Positions 38,506 to 47,621 of a stretch of 48,065 nucleotides of DNA are shown in pieces. Position numbers and translations under genes: made by a program. The notes under the pieces are model-generated. The model ran no database searches. It was given only the letters and a program-made list of their open reading frames with translations, and was not told where the DNA came from. Within the stretch, counting starts at the first letter, position 1. The number at the start of each line of letters is the position of its first letter. Source of the DNA: Flavobacterium sp. ACAM 123 (GTDB lineage Bacteria > Bacteroidota > Bacteroidia > Flavobacteriales > Flavobacteriaceae); assembly GCF_000264055.1 (NCBI RefSeq), contig NZ_AJXL01000016.1:1-48065 (forward strand), given 5' to 3'.

Positions 38506-38993
38506 TTGGGAACGACATTGTAGATCTGGCTTTAGCCCGAACGGAAAGCAATTGGAGACGACCGGGCTATTTAGATAAAATATTTACGCTACAGGAACAA
38601 CTACTGATTTCAAATGTTGAAAATCCAGATATCATGGTATGGAACCTTTGGAGCAGAAAGGAAGCAGCCTACAAAATCTACAATAGGGTAACGGGAATAC
38701 GTGGATACTTTCCTCTAAAATTAGAATGTATTTACGAAGACATGCATAAAGGTTCCGTAATCTGTAACGGCTACAAATTTTATACAAAAACTGAAATAAT
38801 AAAGGATAAATTACATACCGTGGCAGTTGCCTACAAAATTGATTTTGAACTAGTTAAGGTGCTGGGACCTGAAACAAAAATAATAAAAAAGGAGGGAATT
38901 CCATTTCTAATTGAGGATAAAAGTGATAAAATACAACCTGTTTCGTTGAGCCACCATGGGCGCTATAAGTCTTTGGTAACATTACAAAAATAA
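38502..38993 (+). CDS. 4'-phosphopantetheinyl transferase (T3PKS cluster)
   Basis: The 163-residue protein begins IGNDIVDLAL, the metal-binding box of AcpS-type enzymes, and has WSRKEAAYK, the WxxKEaxxK motif with catalytic Glu and Lys. It transfers phosphopantetheine from coenzyme A to the carrier Ser. It starts with GTG at 38502, overlapping the ACP stop by four bases, which is strong evidence that it activates that carrier. It ends the cluster. The downstream gap of about 200 bases separates it from the convergent exonuclease gene. Confidence 0.88.
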   Translation: MIGNDIVDLALARTESNWRRPGYLDKIFTLQEQLLISNVENPDIMVWNLWSRKEAAYKIYNRVTGIRGYFPLKLECIYEDMHKGSVICNGYKFYTKTEIIKDKLHTVAVAYKIDFELVKVLGPETKIIKKEGIPFLIEDKSDKIQPVSLSHHGRYKSLVTLQK

Positions 38994-39191
38994 AGCAAAC
39001 TCCTTATCAATCACAAAAACAAGGATTCGTTACTAGATTAGTGGGTCAAACTTCTAAATATTTACCTGGTTTGAGATTAATAAAAGTACTAGTAATTAAT
39101 CGGTGCTGATTTGTGTAATCTGTGTCAAGGATCGTGTTGTGTATTGTAACCAGTGGACTAATCTAAATTAGCCACTTCGGTATATAATAGC

Positions 39192-39788
39192 TTACTTAAT
39201 ACCTAATCTAGACTTTAATTTTAGAAATAATAAAGCCGTTTTGTACGCGTCTTCAGTTGACGAATTTCTCTCGCTGTTTGGGATTTTATAAATTTCGGAT
39301 AGTTGGTTCAGGGAAAACTGCTTATCATTAATATCGTTTAATTTCCTATGCATCATGTCAATATCCAAGGCTTCATTTTTCAATCGGCCACACTCTAATT
39401 TTTCTAAAGCCGCATTGATCATTTCAACATCAAAATCGACGTGATGTCCTACTAAAACGGAATTTCCAATAAATTCGATTAAGGACTTTATGGCATCCAT
39501 TTCCGTTAATTTATTCATCTTACTTTCAATAATAAATTCGTTGGAAAGTTTATTGTCATGCAGGAATTTGTATTGCAATAAAATGGTTTCAAAGCTGTCG
39601 CCGACAAATATACTGTCATCCACAACGGCAAACGCACCGATAGACAATATAACGTCCTTATGTGAGTTTAGCCCTGTAGTATCAGTAGAAATTACAACAT
39701 AACGGTTCGATTTTTTATCGAATTTAGAAAGGTATGTTTTCCAGAATTCAGGAAGTTCTTTATTGATATTTTTAATCCATTCTAACAT
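39192..39788 (-). CDS. DEDD exonuclease-fold protein with altered catalytic residues
   Basis: The 198-residue RNase T/DnaQ-like protein reads YVVISTDTTGLNSHKD at its Exo I position, where the family has D-x-E-T-T-G. Ser34 replaces the first Asp, and Asp36 replaces the Glu. Exo II retains Asp120 (GHHVDFDVEM). The Exo III box reads NSSTEDAYKTA, with Asn175 where HxAxxD has His, and Asp180 retained. Two catalytic positions are therefore non-canonical and a third is Glu-to-Asp, so nuclease activity is doubtful. It is immediately downstream (2 bases) of the DUF294 gene on the same strand, a pairing seen near acetyl-CoA synthetase genes. Confidence 0.82.
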   Translation of the reverse strand: MLEWIKNINKELPEFWKTYLSKFDKKSNRYVVISTDTTGLNSHKDVILSIGAFAVVDDSIFVGDSFETILLQYKFLHDNKLSNEFIIESKMNKLTEMDAIKSLIEFIGNSVLVGHHVDFDVEMINAALEKLECGRLKNEALDIDMMHRKLNDINDKQFSLNQLSEIYKIPNSERNSSTEDAYKTALLFLKLKSRLGIK

Positions 39789-39790
39789 AA

Positions 39791-41707
39791 TTATGAAAAT
39801 TGAGTCAGTTGAAACTTATTTTTAATTAATTCTTCCAATTCTCTCATTGGGGCCAGCGCATTTTTTAGCTTTTCTTTATCAATTTTTGACAACTCCTCCA
39901 AATTTATAAATTGACCAGAACTCTCATTTTTAAGGCCTTCCACTGTTCTTAGTTTTGATAAAGTTAAGAAAGCTTCAGCACAATTAAGGTATATTTCCGA
40001 ATATTTTGGATCGTTAATGGCCAATTGTTTAAAACGGGTATACGTGTTGTTAATCCCCTTGATACCAAGACTTAGGGTAAATAATCGGGCGCCATCAATA
40101 AGTGGCATCAAAGCACGCGTCTTAATGTCGAATTTATCTTTATTAGGACCGGTTTCTTCAACAATAAACTTTTTGAAAAAACTTAAAGGAGAATTCTTTC
40201 TTAAAGCGTCGTTTCCTAAAAAGTCAAAGAATAAAGTATTATTATTTGCATTTTTGAACACTACATTACTTATTGCATCTTCAATTTTTGATTCGCCAAA
40301 AACAAGTTCATAATCAAAGAATATGCTACTTAAATTATTACTATTTTCACCTGGAGTGTTCATCCAGCTATCATACTGTTTTATCCAATCTGTCAATGAC
40401 TTACACCATAACATATTACTTGCCATATGTCCGTTAGGACATAATTCATAGCCTACTTTTTCAAGTGTCAAACTAGTTTTTTTACCTAATTTAAGAAAAT
40501 AATCTTTTACCTCTCTGTATTTTTCCGTAGCTACATCTTCAAAAACTAAAAAGCTGTCTTGATCTGTAAGCAGTATTTGTTCTTTCCTTCCTTGGCTACC
40601 AATACTTAACCAGGCAAAGCGAGCGGGAGGGGAGCCTAATTCCAAAATAGAGAGTTCAATTGCACGCTTTAAAAGGGCAAAATTGATTTCGCTTGTTATG
40701 TTGAAAATATGAGTAAGGGGAATATTTTTGTAAATGGACGTCTGGATAAGATCTGTGAGTCGGATCCTAATTTGTTTTAGTTCTTTCGAAGTTTGAGCGC
40801 GTTTAATTTCTTTAATCAAAACACCGGGATTACTCGCTTGTGCAACAATCAAATCGTGTTGAGAAATAACTCCTTTTACAATTGATTTATTCGTCCCATC
40901 TGCGGTTACGCATAAATGAGTGACATTGTTTTTTAGCATCAGTAATTGAGCTTCTGCGAGCGAAACATTTTCGAGCACTGTTACCACCGGGGACGACATG
41001 ATTTTGTCTACTGAAACGCTGATTGGAAATCGGCCCGTTGCAATTTTAGAACTCATATCGGTATCGGTAACAATTCCGATAGGAATAGTAGCATCGCAAA
41101 CGACAGCGCTATTAATTCGCATTTCAGCCATAAGTTGCGCTATGTCCCTGACAATGCTGTTGGCAGTTGTTATTAGTGGCGTATTATTGTATGATAACGT
41201 TTGAAAATATTGCATTTCAGATTGTTGGTCTGTATAAAATACGGTATCGGAAATGAGACTTCCTCGTGAGTTTTCATTGTCTTTTGAACTGGGTTTATTG
41301 GTGGCAAAATTCTCCAGTAAGTAATTTAAAACAGCATTATTATTTGCTACAAACGGTCTAAAAATAGCGATAGGAATAGCATAAACAATGCTTTCTTCGC
41401 GCGCTTTTGCCGTCATCCGATAATTGTTTTTAGCAAAAAAAGGACGCAAACCAAAAATAGCCCCTTCATGACATTTATTTAAAATCGTTTCTTCCGCATC
41501 CGCTACAACAGATAAGTGTATCACTCCTGAGGCAACAACATAAAAGCTATCGTGCAAAACATCATTAAATTGGAAAAGTGTTTTATTTTTTTCCAAATTT
41601 ACTACGCGAATACTCGCAGCAATTTCAGATAACTCTTGAAAAGTTAATTGTTCAAATGGCGCGTATTCCTTTAAAAAATCAGCAATGTGTTCTACAATTG
41701 TGTTCAT
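39791..41707 (-). CDS. cNMP-binding/CBS/DUF294 putative nucleotidyltransferase
   Basis: The 638-residue cytoplasmic signalling protein has a cyclic-nucleotide-binding-like domain (about 15-130), two CBS domains (about 180-300) and the DUF294 nucleotidyltransferase domain. The last has GSQGRKEQILLTDQDSFLVF at 370-389, where GSxGRxE and TDxD match the nucleotidyltransferase metal site. The C-terminal domain (about 480-638) is DUF294-associated helices. Such proteins resemble GlnD-type regulators, perhaps modifying a protein under control of adenylates. It shares an operon with the exonuclease-fold gene. Confidence 0.85.
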   Translation of the reverse strand: MNTIVEHIADFLKEYAPFEQLTFQELSEIAASIRVVNLEKNKTLFQFNDVLHDSFYVVASGVIHLSVVADAEETILNKCHEGAIFGLRPFFAKNNYRMTAKAREESIVYAIPIAIFRPFVANNNAVLNYLLENFATNKPSSKDNENSRGSLISDTVFYTDQQSEMQYFQTLSYNNTPLITTANSIVRDIAQLMAEMRINSAVVCDATIPIGIVTDTDMSSKIATGRFPISVSVDKIMSSPVVTVLENVSLAEAQLLMLKNNVTHLCVTADGTNKSIVKGVISQHDLIVAQASNPGVLIKEIKRAQTSKELKQIRIRLTDLIQTSIYKNIPLTHIFNITSEINFALLKRAIELSILELGSPPARFAWLSIGSQGRKEQILLTDQDSFLVFEDVATEKYREVKDYFLKLGKKTSLTLEKVGYELCPNGHMASNMLWCKSLTDWIKQYDSWMNTPGENSNNLSSIFFDYELVFGESKIEDAISNVVFKNANNNTLFFDFLGNDALRKNSPLSFFKKFIVEETGPNKDKFDIKTRALMPLIDGARLFTLSLGIKGINNTYTRFKQLAINDPKYSEIYLNCAEAFLTLSKLRTVEGLKNESSGQFINLEELSKIDKEKLKNALAPMRELEELIKNKFQLTQFS

Positions 41708-42240
41708 AGTTTCGTGATAATGTCTTGGTAGTAAAAATAATAAAATTAATTTTTTATATGCGTGCAGATCGAAGCTTAAATCATAGTTTTAACTAAATAG
41801 TGAGGATTATTTTTTGTAGTATTGGTAGAGCATCATAAAATACCTTTTTAATAAGGTAATTCAAAGAGAGCCTACAATTAATTACAATTTCTATTTTACA
41901 TAATATAAATTATAGTGCAGATAATATTACGCTTAAAATAGAGTTATTGGTTTATTAAAGAGCTATAATTTAGTATATTATACATTGTCATTAGCAAACA
42001 CTACTTGTTGCATACAACCATCTTGCTTTGATAATTGATTTTATATATATTTTCTACCGCTCTCATTAATACCAATTGTATCTTCCATATATTCCAATTA
42101 TATTTTACAATTTTCATATTAAATCGCCATTATACAATAACGATTTGTACTAGCCATACATTCGTTTGCTATAAGATTTACTACTTGCTTTATTTTTGAA
42201 AAAATAATAAATCTCCAAAAGGACCTTATTTTAGCTCTTT
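41708..42240. other. AT-rich intergenic region, no gene seen
   Basis: The 533-base gap has no supported gene on either strand. A weak hairpin (TACCTT, loop TTTAAT, AAGGTA) lies near 41841-41858. It must hold the promoter of the DUF294 gene, reading leftward, and the 3' end of the peptidase operon. No consensus promoter was confirmed. Confidence 0.6.
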
Positions 42241-43290
42241 CTATGCTCGTTTTGTCAATAGTAATTGATGAATGAATTTCATTTTTTTAATCATCTCTTT
42301 TGTAACGATAAATGGATAAACATCAGGAACGCCCATCGCTCTGTTAATGCTATTGACAGCAAATGACAAAGGAATACAGGTTTCAATGATCACATCAAAA
42401 TCTATTTCAGTATAAGGATCGAAAGAAACGTTAGCCTTCATCGTATTAGTGGTATCGATGGGCTTAACATTCAAACCAAAAAAATAGGCTGTTTCTAACA
42501 TATCCATAATATGCAGATAATGTGCCCAAGTCTCGGCCCAGTCTTCCCAGGGATGTGATGTCGCATATTTACTAATAAATGACTTTTGCCAATCCGCGGG
42601 AGCTCCTTTTTTGTAGTAGCTCTGTAAAGAATCGCCATAGTTCGCTCGTTCATTTCCAAAAATGGATCGATACTCTTTTAATGCCTTTTTGTTGCTATAG
42701 ATTAATCGATCCCAAAAATAGTGTCCTACCTCATGTCTAAGGTGCCCAATCAATGTACGATAAGGCTCTAAAAATTGCTTTCGCATTTGTTCTCTAAGTG
42801 CAGAATCAGCCTCTCTTAAAAGGATAGTTATTACGCCATTTGCATGGCCCGTCATGAGTTTAGGATTATTTTTTTGTACAACAAAGTCAAAACATAACCC
42901 TTCTTTATTATTACTCATCTTACTTGGCAAATCCAAACCGATCTTTTGAAGTTGGTAAATCAATCGATGCTTTGCAATTTCAAGATTTTGCCATTTTTCA
43001 AAGTTTTCTTCGTCAGAAAGATTGGGTATCGTTCGATTTAGTTGGCAAGCTTGACAAAATTCCTCTGGGGAGTCTTTCTCCACCAGCCAATTACAGACGT
43101 TATATTCTTTGTTTTTACAATACCGATACTCGATTTGCTCCCGATCAGAAATCAAGGTCGCACCACCCGGATCGAAAGTAAGCATTTTACGATCTTCATC
43201 TCTAAAACCCGATAAATGGCCACAATTTTCACAAGTATAGCTTTCAAAAAATAAGGATTGAGCACAATGCCCACATTGAAATATTTTCAT
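42241..43290 (-). CDS. Zinc metallopeptidase with N-terminal zinc ribbons
   Basis: The 349-residue protein has two zinc-ribbon-like cysteine sets (Cys6, 9, 20, 23 and Cys58, 66, 79, 82) and then a peptidase-like domain with HEVGH at residues 186-190. The downstream Glu in PWEDWAETWAHYLH is a possible third metal ligand. It resembles the putative zinc-binding metallopeptidases found with ATP-grasp/alpha-E operons. It is the last gene of the four-gene operon, 40 bases after the transglutaminase. It probably cleaves the product or a partner protein; the target is unknown. Confidence 0.8.
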   Translation of the reverse strand: MKIFQCGHCAQSLFFESYTCENCGHLSGFRDEDRKMLTFDPGGATLISDREQIEYRYCKNKEYNVCNWLVEKDSPEEFCQACQLNRTIPNLSDEENFEKWQNLEIAKHRLIYQLQKIGLDLPSKMSNNKEGLCFDFVVQKNNPKLMTGHANGVITILLREADSALREQMRKQFLEPYRTLIGHLRHEVGHYFWDRLIYSNKKALKEYRSIFGNERANYGDSLQSYYKKGAPADWQKSFISKYATSHPWEDWAETWAHYLHIMDMLETAYFFGLNVKPIDTTNTMKANVSFDPYTEIDFDVIIETCIPLSFAVNSINRAMGVPDVYPFIVTKEMIKKMKFIHQLLLTKRA

Positions 43291-43330
43291 AAATTTAATC
43301 GTATTGTATAAATAAGCAAGGAATTGCTAC

Positions 43331-44176
43331 TTACTTCTGTTTTTCTATTGAAAGTTGGGTTAATAATTTGGAGGTTGCATTACCTCGAATACCGCCCGAA
43401 ACGGGCATTGTGTTTGTGTAGTGCGCACTTGAAGCAAGCGGAAAATGAGTATTACCCGTAAAAATACCATGACTGGGATCTAAACCTAACCAGCCAATTC
43501 CAGGTAAAAAAACGTCTACCCACGCATGCAATTCATAAGCGGGAATATCCATATCAAAATAATAGTATCCACTGACGAAACGAGCTGCAATCCCAAATTG
43601 TCTTAATAAGTTAATTTGCATCCACGATAGATCACGACAAGACCCTTTTTTAAGAGTAAATGTATCGTCTGGATTTAGTGGTGCTCCTTCTTCTCTGTAT
43701 TCAACATTAAAATCATCATGTAATTGTTTCGTCAGGTTTGTTAAAAATGGAATCGTACTAAAATTAGAAGCTTTTAAAATTGATGTTCCATAATCAAGTA
43801 ACGATTGTGAGAGAAGTTGTCCTTCTAATGCAGCGAAAAGTAATTTTTTCTGTAACCCGTCGTATTGTAATGGGAGCCGATTATAGTGTATTGGATATAT
43901 GAGAAAATCAAAGGGATTATAGTTTTTTGTTTCTAGAGTACTTGTGGCCGTCATTGTTAACTTAGTAGTCATCCCTTCAAACCAGCAAAAGTCTAGTACA
44001 TTATTTTCTTCATCTTGTATTACTTTATGTCCTGCTGGTTCTGATAGAATTGCTATTGAAAAATCGACTACATCCATATAGGGCGTTTGCCTTGGACGGA
44101 ATCTCAAATAATGTGGCTCTAGAAATACTTCGGAATTAAATACATAGACTGTATTATGAATAATATTGAATTTCAT
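43331..44176 (-). CDS. Transglutaminase-like protein of the ATP-grasp/alpha-E operon
   Basis: The 281-residue protein has the transglutaminase N-terminal beta domain (about 1-100) and core with Cys180 (KKGSCRDLSWM), His217 (AYELHAWVDVF) and Asp233 (LGLDPSHG). This is the papain-like triad common in bacterial peptidases. Partner families with an ATP-grasp and alpha-E protein are conserved across bacteria and are thought to form and cleave an amide-linked modification. It starts nine bases after alpha-E. Confidence 0.88.
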   Translation of the reverse strand: MKFNIIHNTVYVFNSEVFLEPHYLRFRPRQTPYMDVVDFSIAILSEPAGHKVIQDEENNVLDFCWFEGMTTKLTMTATSTLETKNYNPFDFLIYPIHYNRLPLQYDGLQKKLLFAALEGQLLSQSLLDYGTSILKASNFSTIPFLTNLTKQLHDDFNVEYREEGAPLNPDDTFTLKKGSCRDLSWMQINLLRQFGIAARFVSGYYYFDMDIPAYELHAWVDVFLPGIGWLGLDPSHGIFTGNTHFPLASSAHYTNTMPVSGGIRGNATSKLLTQLSIEKQK

Positions 44177-44185
44177 TGTTTGGTT

Positions 44186-45151
44186 CTATTTGACTTCTGA
44201 ATAATTATCTTGAACAACAAAGAAAGAGTTGTAGATAGCTGAAGATATATCATTTAATTTACGCTGAATCTCGTCCAGATATTCATGCATTCCTTTACTT
44301 ATTATTTCATCTATCTCAATATATTCCAGTTGCGACTTTAAAGCGCCTAATTGTTTCTGTGCGGCATTAGTAAAACCAACTGAACTACCAGACAAGGTAA
44401 TTAGAGATTGCTCAGCGCTTATTAGACAAGCTAATATAGACCTTGGGAATTCTCTATCTAGTATCAAGAATTCTGCAATGCACGAAGGTGATAACTTTCC
44501 GTATTTCTTTCTATACATATCGTATGCACTGACCGACTTTAAAAGTGCTGCCCATTGTATTAAATCTAAAGAGGAGCCTACTTGCTTAGGCGACTCAAGC
44601 AAATGATGGTATTTAGCGTCTAACACTCTAGACGTTTTATCAGCACGTTCTAAAGCTTGGCCTAGTTTACCAAAGTTCCAACCTTCGTTTCTTGATATTG
44701 TAGAATCATACATACCATAAACCAATTGGCATCCATTTTTTATTTCTGTAAAAAAGTCTCTTATGTTTTTATCGTCATATTGTTTCTTTTCTTGCCCTTC
44801 TTTTACTAAAAAATAAAGTGCATTAATTTGCTCCCAAACTTCTTTTGTGATTTCAGTTCTTACGGCACGTGCATTTTCTCTTGCATTTAAAATACAATTG
44901 TAAATTGAGTTTGGATTGTGTTCTTCGAAAGCTAAAAAATAGATGACTTTATTTTTTTCTACCTTCGAATTAAGCGACTGATATAAGTCCCAATCTCCTG
45001 TAATAATTACAAGTGGTTTCCATTGCTGTATTTCATTAGGAGGTAATTCCAATGAGAGGTTAAAGTTTACATCCATAAAACGAGCATAATTCTCTGCACG
45101 TTCTAAATGTCTATTCATCCAATATATTGTGTTTGCTACTCTTCCAAGCAT
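44186..45151 (-). CDS. Alpha-E domain protein of the ATP-grasp operon
   Basis: The 321-residue all-helical protein opens MLGRVANTIYWMNRHLERAE, the alpha-E family signature, and has FGKLGQALERADKTSRVLDA in the middle. The fold binds no obvious cofactor and has no known enzyme activity. It is always found with circularly permuted ATP-grasp and transglutaminase genes. It lies ten bases after the ATP-grasp gene and is presumed to assist the ligase or its substrate. Confidence 0.88.
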   Translation of the reverse strand: MLGRVANTIYWMNRHLERAENYARFMDVNFNLSLELPPNEIQQWKPLVIITGDWDLYQSLNSKVEKNKVIYFLAFEEHNPNSIYNCILNARENARAVRTEITKEVWEQINALYFLVKEGQEKKQYDDKNIRDFFTEIKNGCQLVYGMYDSTISRNEGWNFGKLGQALERADKTSRVLDAKYHHLLESPKQVGSSLDLIQWAALLKSVSAYDMYRKKYGKLSPSCIAEFLILDREFPRSILACLISAEQSLITLSGSSVGFTNAAQKQLGALKSQLEYIEIDEIISKGMHEYLDEIQRKLNDISSAIYNSFFVVQDNYSEVK

Positions 45152-45161
45152 AATTTTTATT

Positions 45162-46598
45162 TTAATTGTTTAATATCCAAGTATCTTTACTTCCTCCACC
45201 TTGAGAAGAATTGACAACGATTGATCCTTTTTTCAAAGCCACTCGGGTTAGAGCTCCTGGAATAATTTTTATGCTATCCCCGTATAGCGCATAGGGTCTC
45301 AGGTCAACATGCCGTCCCTCAATTGTGTCTTCTGTCAAAGTGGGTACCCTTGAAAGATTAATCATCGGTTGTGCAATGTAATTTCTAGGATTGTGTTTTA
45401 TTTTTGCAATGAATTCTTGTTGCTCTTTTTTTGTAGATTTTGGGCCAATAAGCATCCCATAACCCCCGGAAGCATCGGTTTGCTTAACTACTAAATTATG
45501 AATATTTTCAATAACATATTTACGATCTTTCTCTTCATTACAAATATAGGTTTTTACATTAGGCAAAATCATATCTTCTCCTAAGTAGTATTTTATGATT
45601 CTTGGTATATAAGCATACACTGCTTTATCATCTACAACACCAGTTCCTGGCGCATTAACTAATACAACATTGCCTTTAAGATAAGCTTTAAATAATCCAG
45701 GAGTTCCTAATAAAGAATGTTTATTAAAGACTAATGGGTCAATAAATTCATCATCTACACGACGGTAAATAACATCGACGCGCTGAAGCCCAGTGGTAGT
45801 AATCATAAAAACAATATCATCTTTTACAATCAAATCTCTGCCTTCTACTAATTCTGCGCCCATTTGCTGTGCTAAATAAGAATGTTCAAAATAGGCTGAA
45901 TTAAAAATACCTGGAGTTAACACAACAATAGTAGGCTTTTCTACTTCTGTAAGCGATTCTAATGTATCTCTTAATATATGTGTGTAATTGTAAACTGGTT
46001 TTACTCCTAGCTTTTTGAATAGTTCAGGAAATGTTCTTTTAAGAATTTCTCTATTTTCAAGCATGTAAGAAACACCTGAAGGACACCTTAAATTATCTTC
46101 AAGAACGCAGTATTGTCCATCTCCACCTTTGATTAAGTCAGACCCTGTAATGTGACACCAAATATCTTTTGGGGGTGTGAATCCTTCTAATTGCTTCAGG
46201 TAAGAAGCACTAGAAAAAATTAGTTCTTTTGGAATAATTTTATCTTTTATGACTTTTTGGTCATTATAAATATCCTGAATAAATAAATTTAGTGCTTTAA
46301 TTCGTTGCTGTAGTCCTTTTTCTAAGTACGTCCATTCCGTATTATCGATGATCCTAGGGATAATATCTAAATGGAGAATTCGCTCCACGCCTTGATTGTC
46401 GTCATAGACATTAAAGGTCATTCCCAATGATAGCTGTGCTCTATCTGTGGCATGTTGAAGGCTATTTAGTTTTTTATGACTCACTTTTTGGAGCCGTTCT
46501 AAAAATAATTTGTAGTTAGGTCTAACGTTATTATTTTCATCAAACATTTCGTCATAATACCCTTTGGTATCGTATTCTAATAAATTTAATTTTAACAT
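45162..46598 (-). CDS. Circularly permuted type 2 ATP-grasp ligase
   Basis: The protein has about 478 residues from the ATG at 46598 (MLKLNLLEYDTKGYYDEMFD). The ATG at 46763 would add 55 residues with Phe/Leu/Lys-rich, non-family sequence and is rejected. Family marks are RILHLDIIPRIID, CVLEDNLRCPSGVSYMLENR, VYRRVDDEFIDPLVF, VNAPGTGVVDDKAVYAYIP and VVKQTDASGGYGMLIGPKST (the ATP-grasp Gly-rich loop). It probably ligates an amino acid or peptide to an acceptor with ATP. It is the first gene of the four-gene operon. Confidence 0.9.
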   Translation of the reverse strand: MLKLNLLEYDTKGYYDEMFDENNNVRPNYKLFLERLQKVSHKKLNSLQHATDRAQLSLGMTFNVYDDNQGVERILHLDIIPRIIDNTEWTYLEKGLQQRIKALNLFIQDIYNDQKVIKDKIIPKELIFSSASYLKQLEGFTPPKDIWCHITGSDLIKGGDGQYCVLEDNLRCPSGVSYMLENREILKRTFPELFKKLGVKPVYNYTHILRDTLESLTEVEKPTIVVLTPGIFNSAYFEHSYLAQQMGAELVEGRDLIVKDDIVFMITTTGLQRVDVIYRRVDDEFIDPLVFNKHSLLGTPGLFKAYLKGNVVLVNAPGTGVVDDKAVYAYIPRIIKYYLGEDMILPNVKTYICNEEKDRKYVIENIHNLVVKQTDASGGYGMLIGPKSTKKEQQEFIAKIKHNPRNYIAQPMINLSRVPTLTEDTIEGRHVDLRPYALYGDSIKIIPGALTRVALKKGSIVVNSSQGGGSKDTWILNN

Positions 46599-47621
46599 GA
46601 AAATAGTGAATTTATTCCTTTTTTTAAAGCATCTTTTACTCACTGGTTTGGCTGCAAATAAAGTTTTAGTTTGAATTAAAAAGAGGATTGGTTTTTTTAA
46701 TAAAAAGTATGATAAACTAGTAATATTTAATTTGTCTTTTTCAAGATACAAAAATAATCCCATAAATCCTACAAATACTGAGTTAAATTTTGATTTAATT
46801 GATTATAATAATAATAATCACACTATTATATTTAATAGTAATTACCTCATATTCATATATTTAATTATAATTTATAATACCAATAGAAGACTTGACTAAT
46901 AATGTACATCATGTTAGTGAATTACTACCTGAAAGTCGAATGTATACTATTATAAAACTTTATTTTTGACGCTCCTTGCCTATTCGATAACTAATTAAAC
47001 CGGTCTAATTAATCATTACTATGCAATTATTATTTTAAAATTCATTGTTTAGCTTCGCTATTTCAATGGTAGAAAAATTTATCACTGCCTCAACTTTATA
47101 GGGGTAAAGTTCTTCAATAATAGAACTATAGCTAGCACTTAAAGCGGTAGCTATTGGCATGCTTTCCTTACAACTACACATTTGCTTATTAAAATTGGTT
47201 TAATAATTATTTCAGGTCTGGATATTCTCTTCCCTACTTTAAATATAATTTTATAGTAATTGTCAAAGATTGCTCAACGTATTTCGTTACTAAGATAATA
47301 CACTCAAAATCCCATTTTGCCATTGAGTCTTTTATGGGTGAATCTTATATAGCATAGCTTACAGTTTGTAATTTTTGCTGAGCTAACAAAGCTACCGATT
47401 TTAACAAATCATGCAACGCTGTATTCTGAGCCGCAATAAAATAGCCCAATATTATCAGTACTGTGAAGTTTCTTTATTATAAATTTTAACATATTACAAA
47501 GAGGAAAAGTTATAGCACGGTGCTTAAATCAGGATAAATAAAGTATCTTGCAAATAACATAATTTTCAAAGTAATTAACGTAATTACTGTTACACAAATT
47601 CTTTTTTAAAACTATTACTAT
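46599..47621. other. Gene-poor 1-kb gap with minus-strand ORF fragments
   Basis: There is no confident gene. A 48-codon minus-strand ORF (47181-47035, starting MCSCKESMPIATALSASYSS) and a start-less minus-strand open stretch of about 42 codons ending at 47345 (GYFIAAQNTALHDLLKSVAL inside it) have protein-like composition. They are not in one frame and match no family I know. They could be remnants of an old gene. The gap also separates the ATP-grasp operon from the divergent desaturase gene and should carry both promoters. Confidence 0.4.

Noticed and set aside
46599..46763. N-terminal extension of the ATP-grasp protein
   Set aside because: Fifty-five Phe/Leu/Lys-rich residues precede the family start MLKLNLLEYDTKGY; probably not translated.
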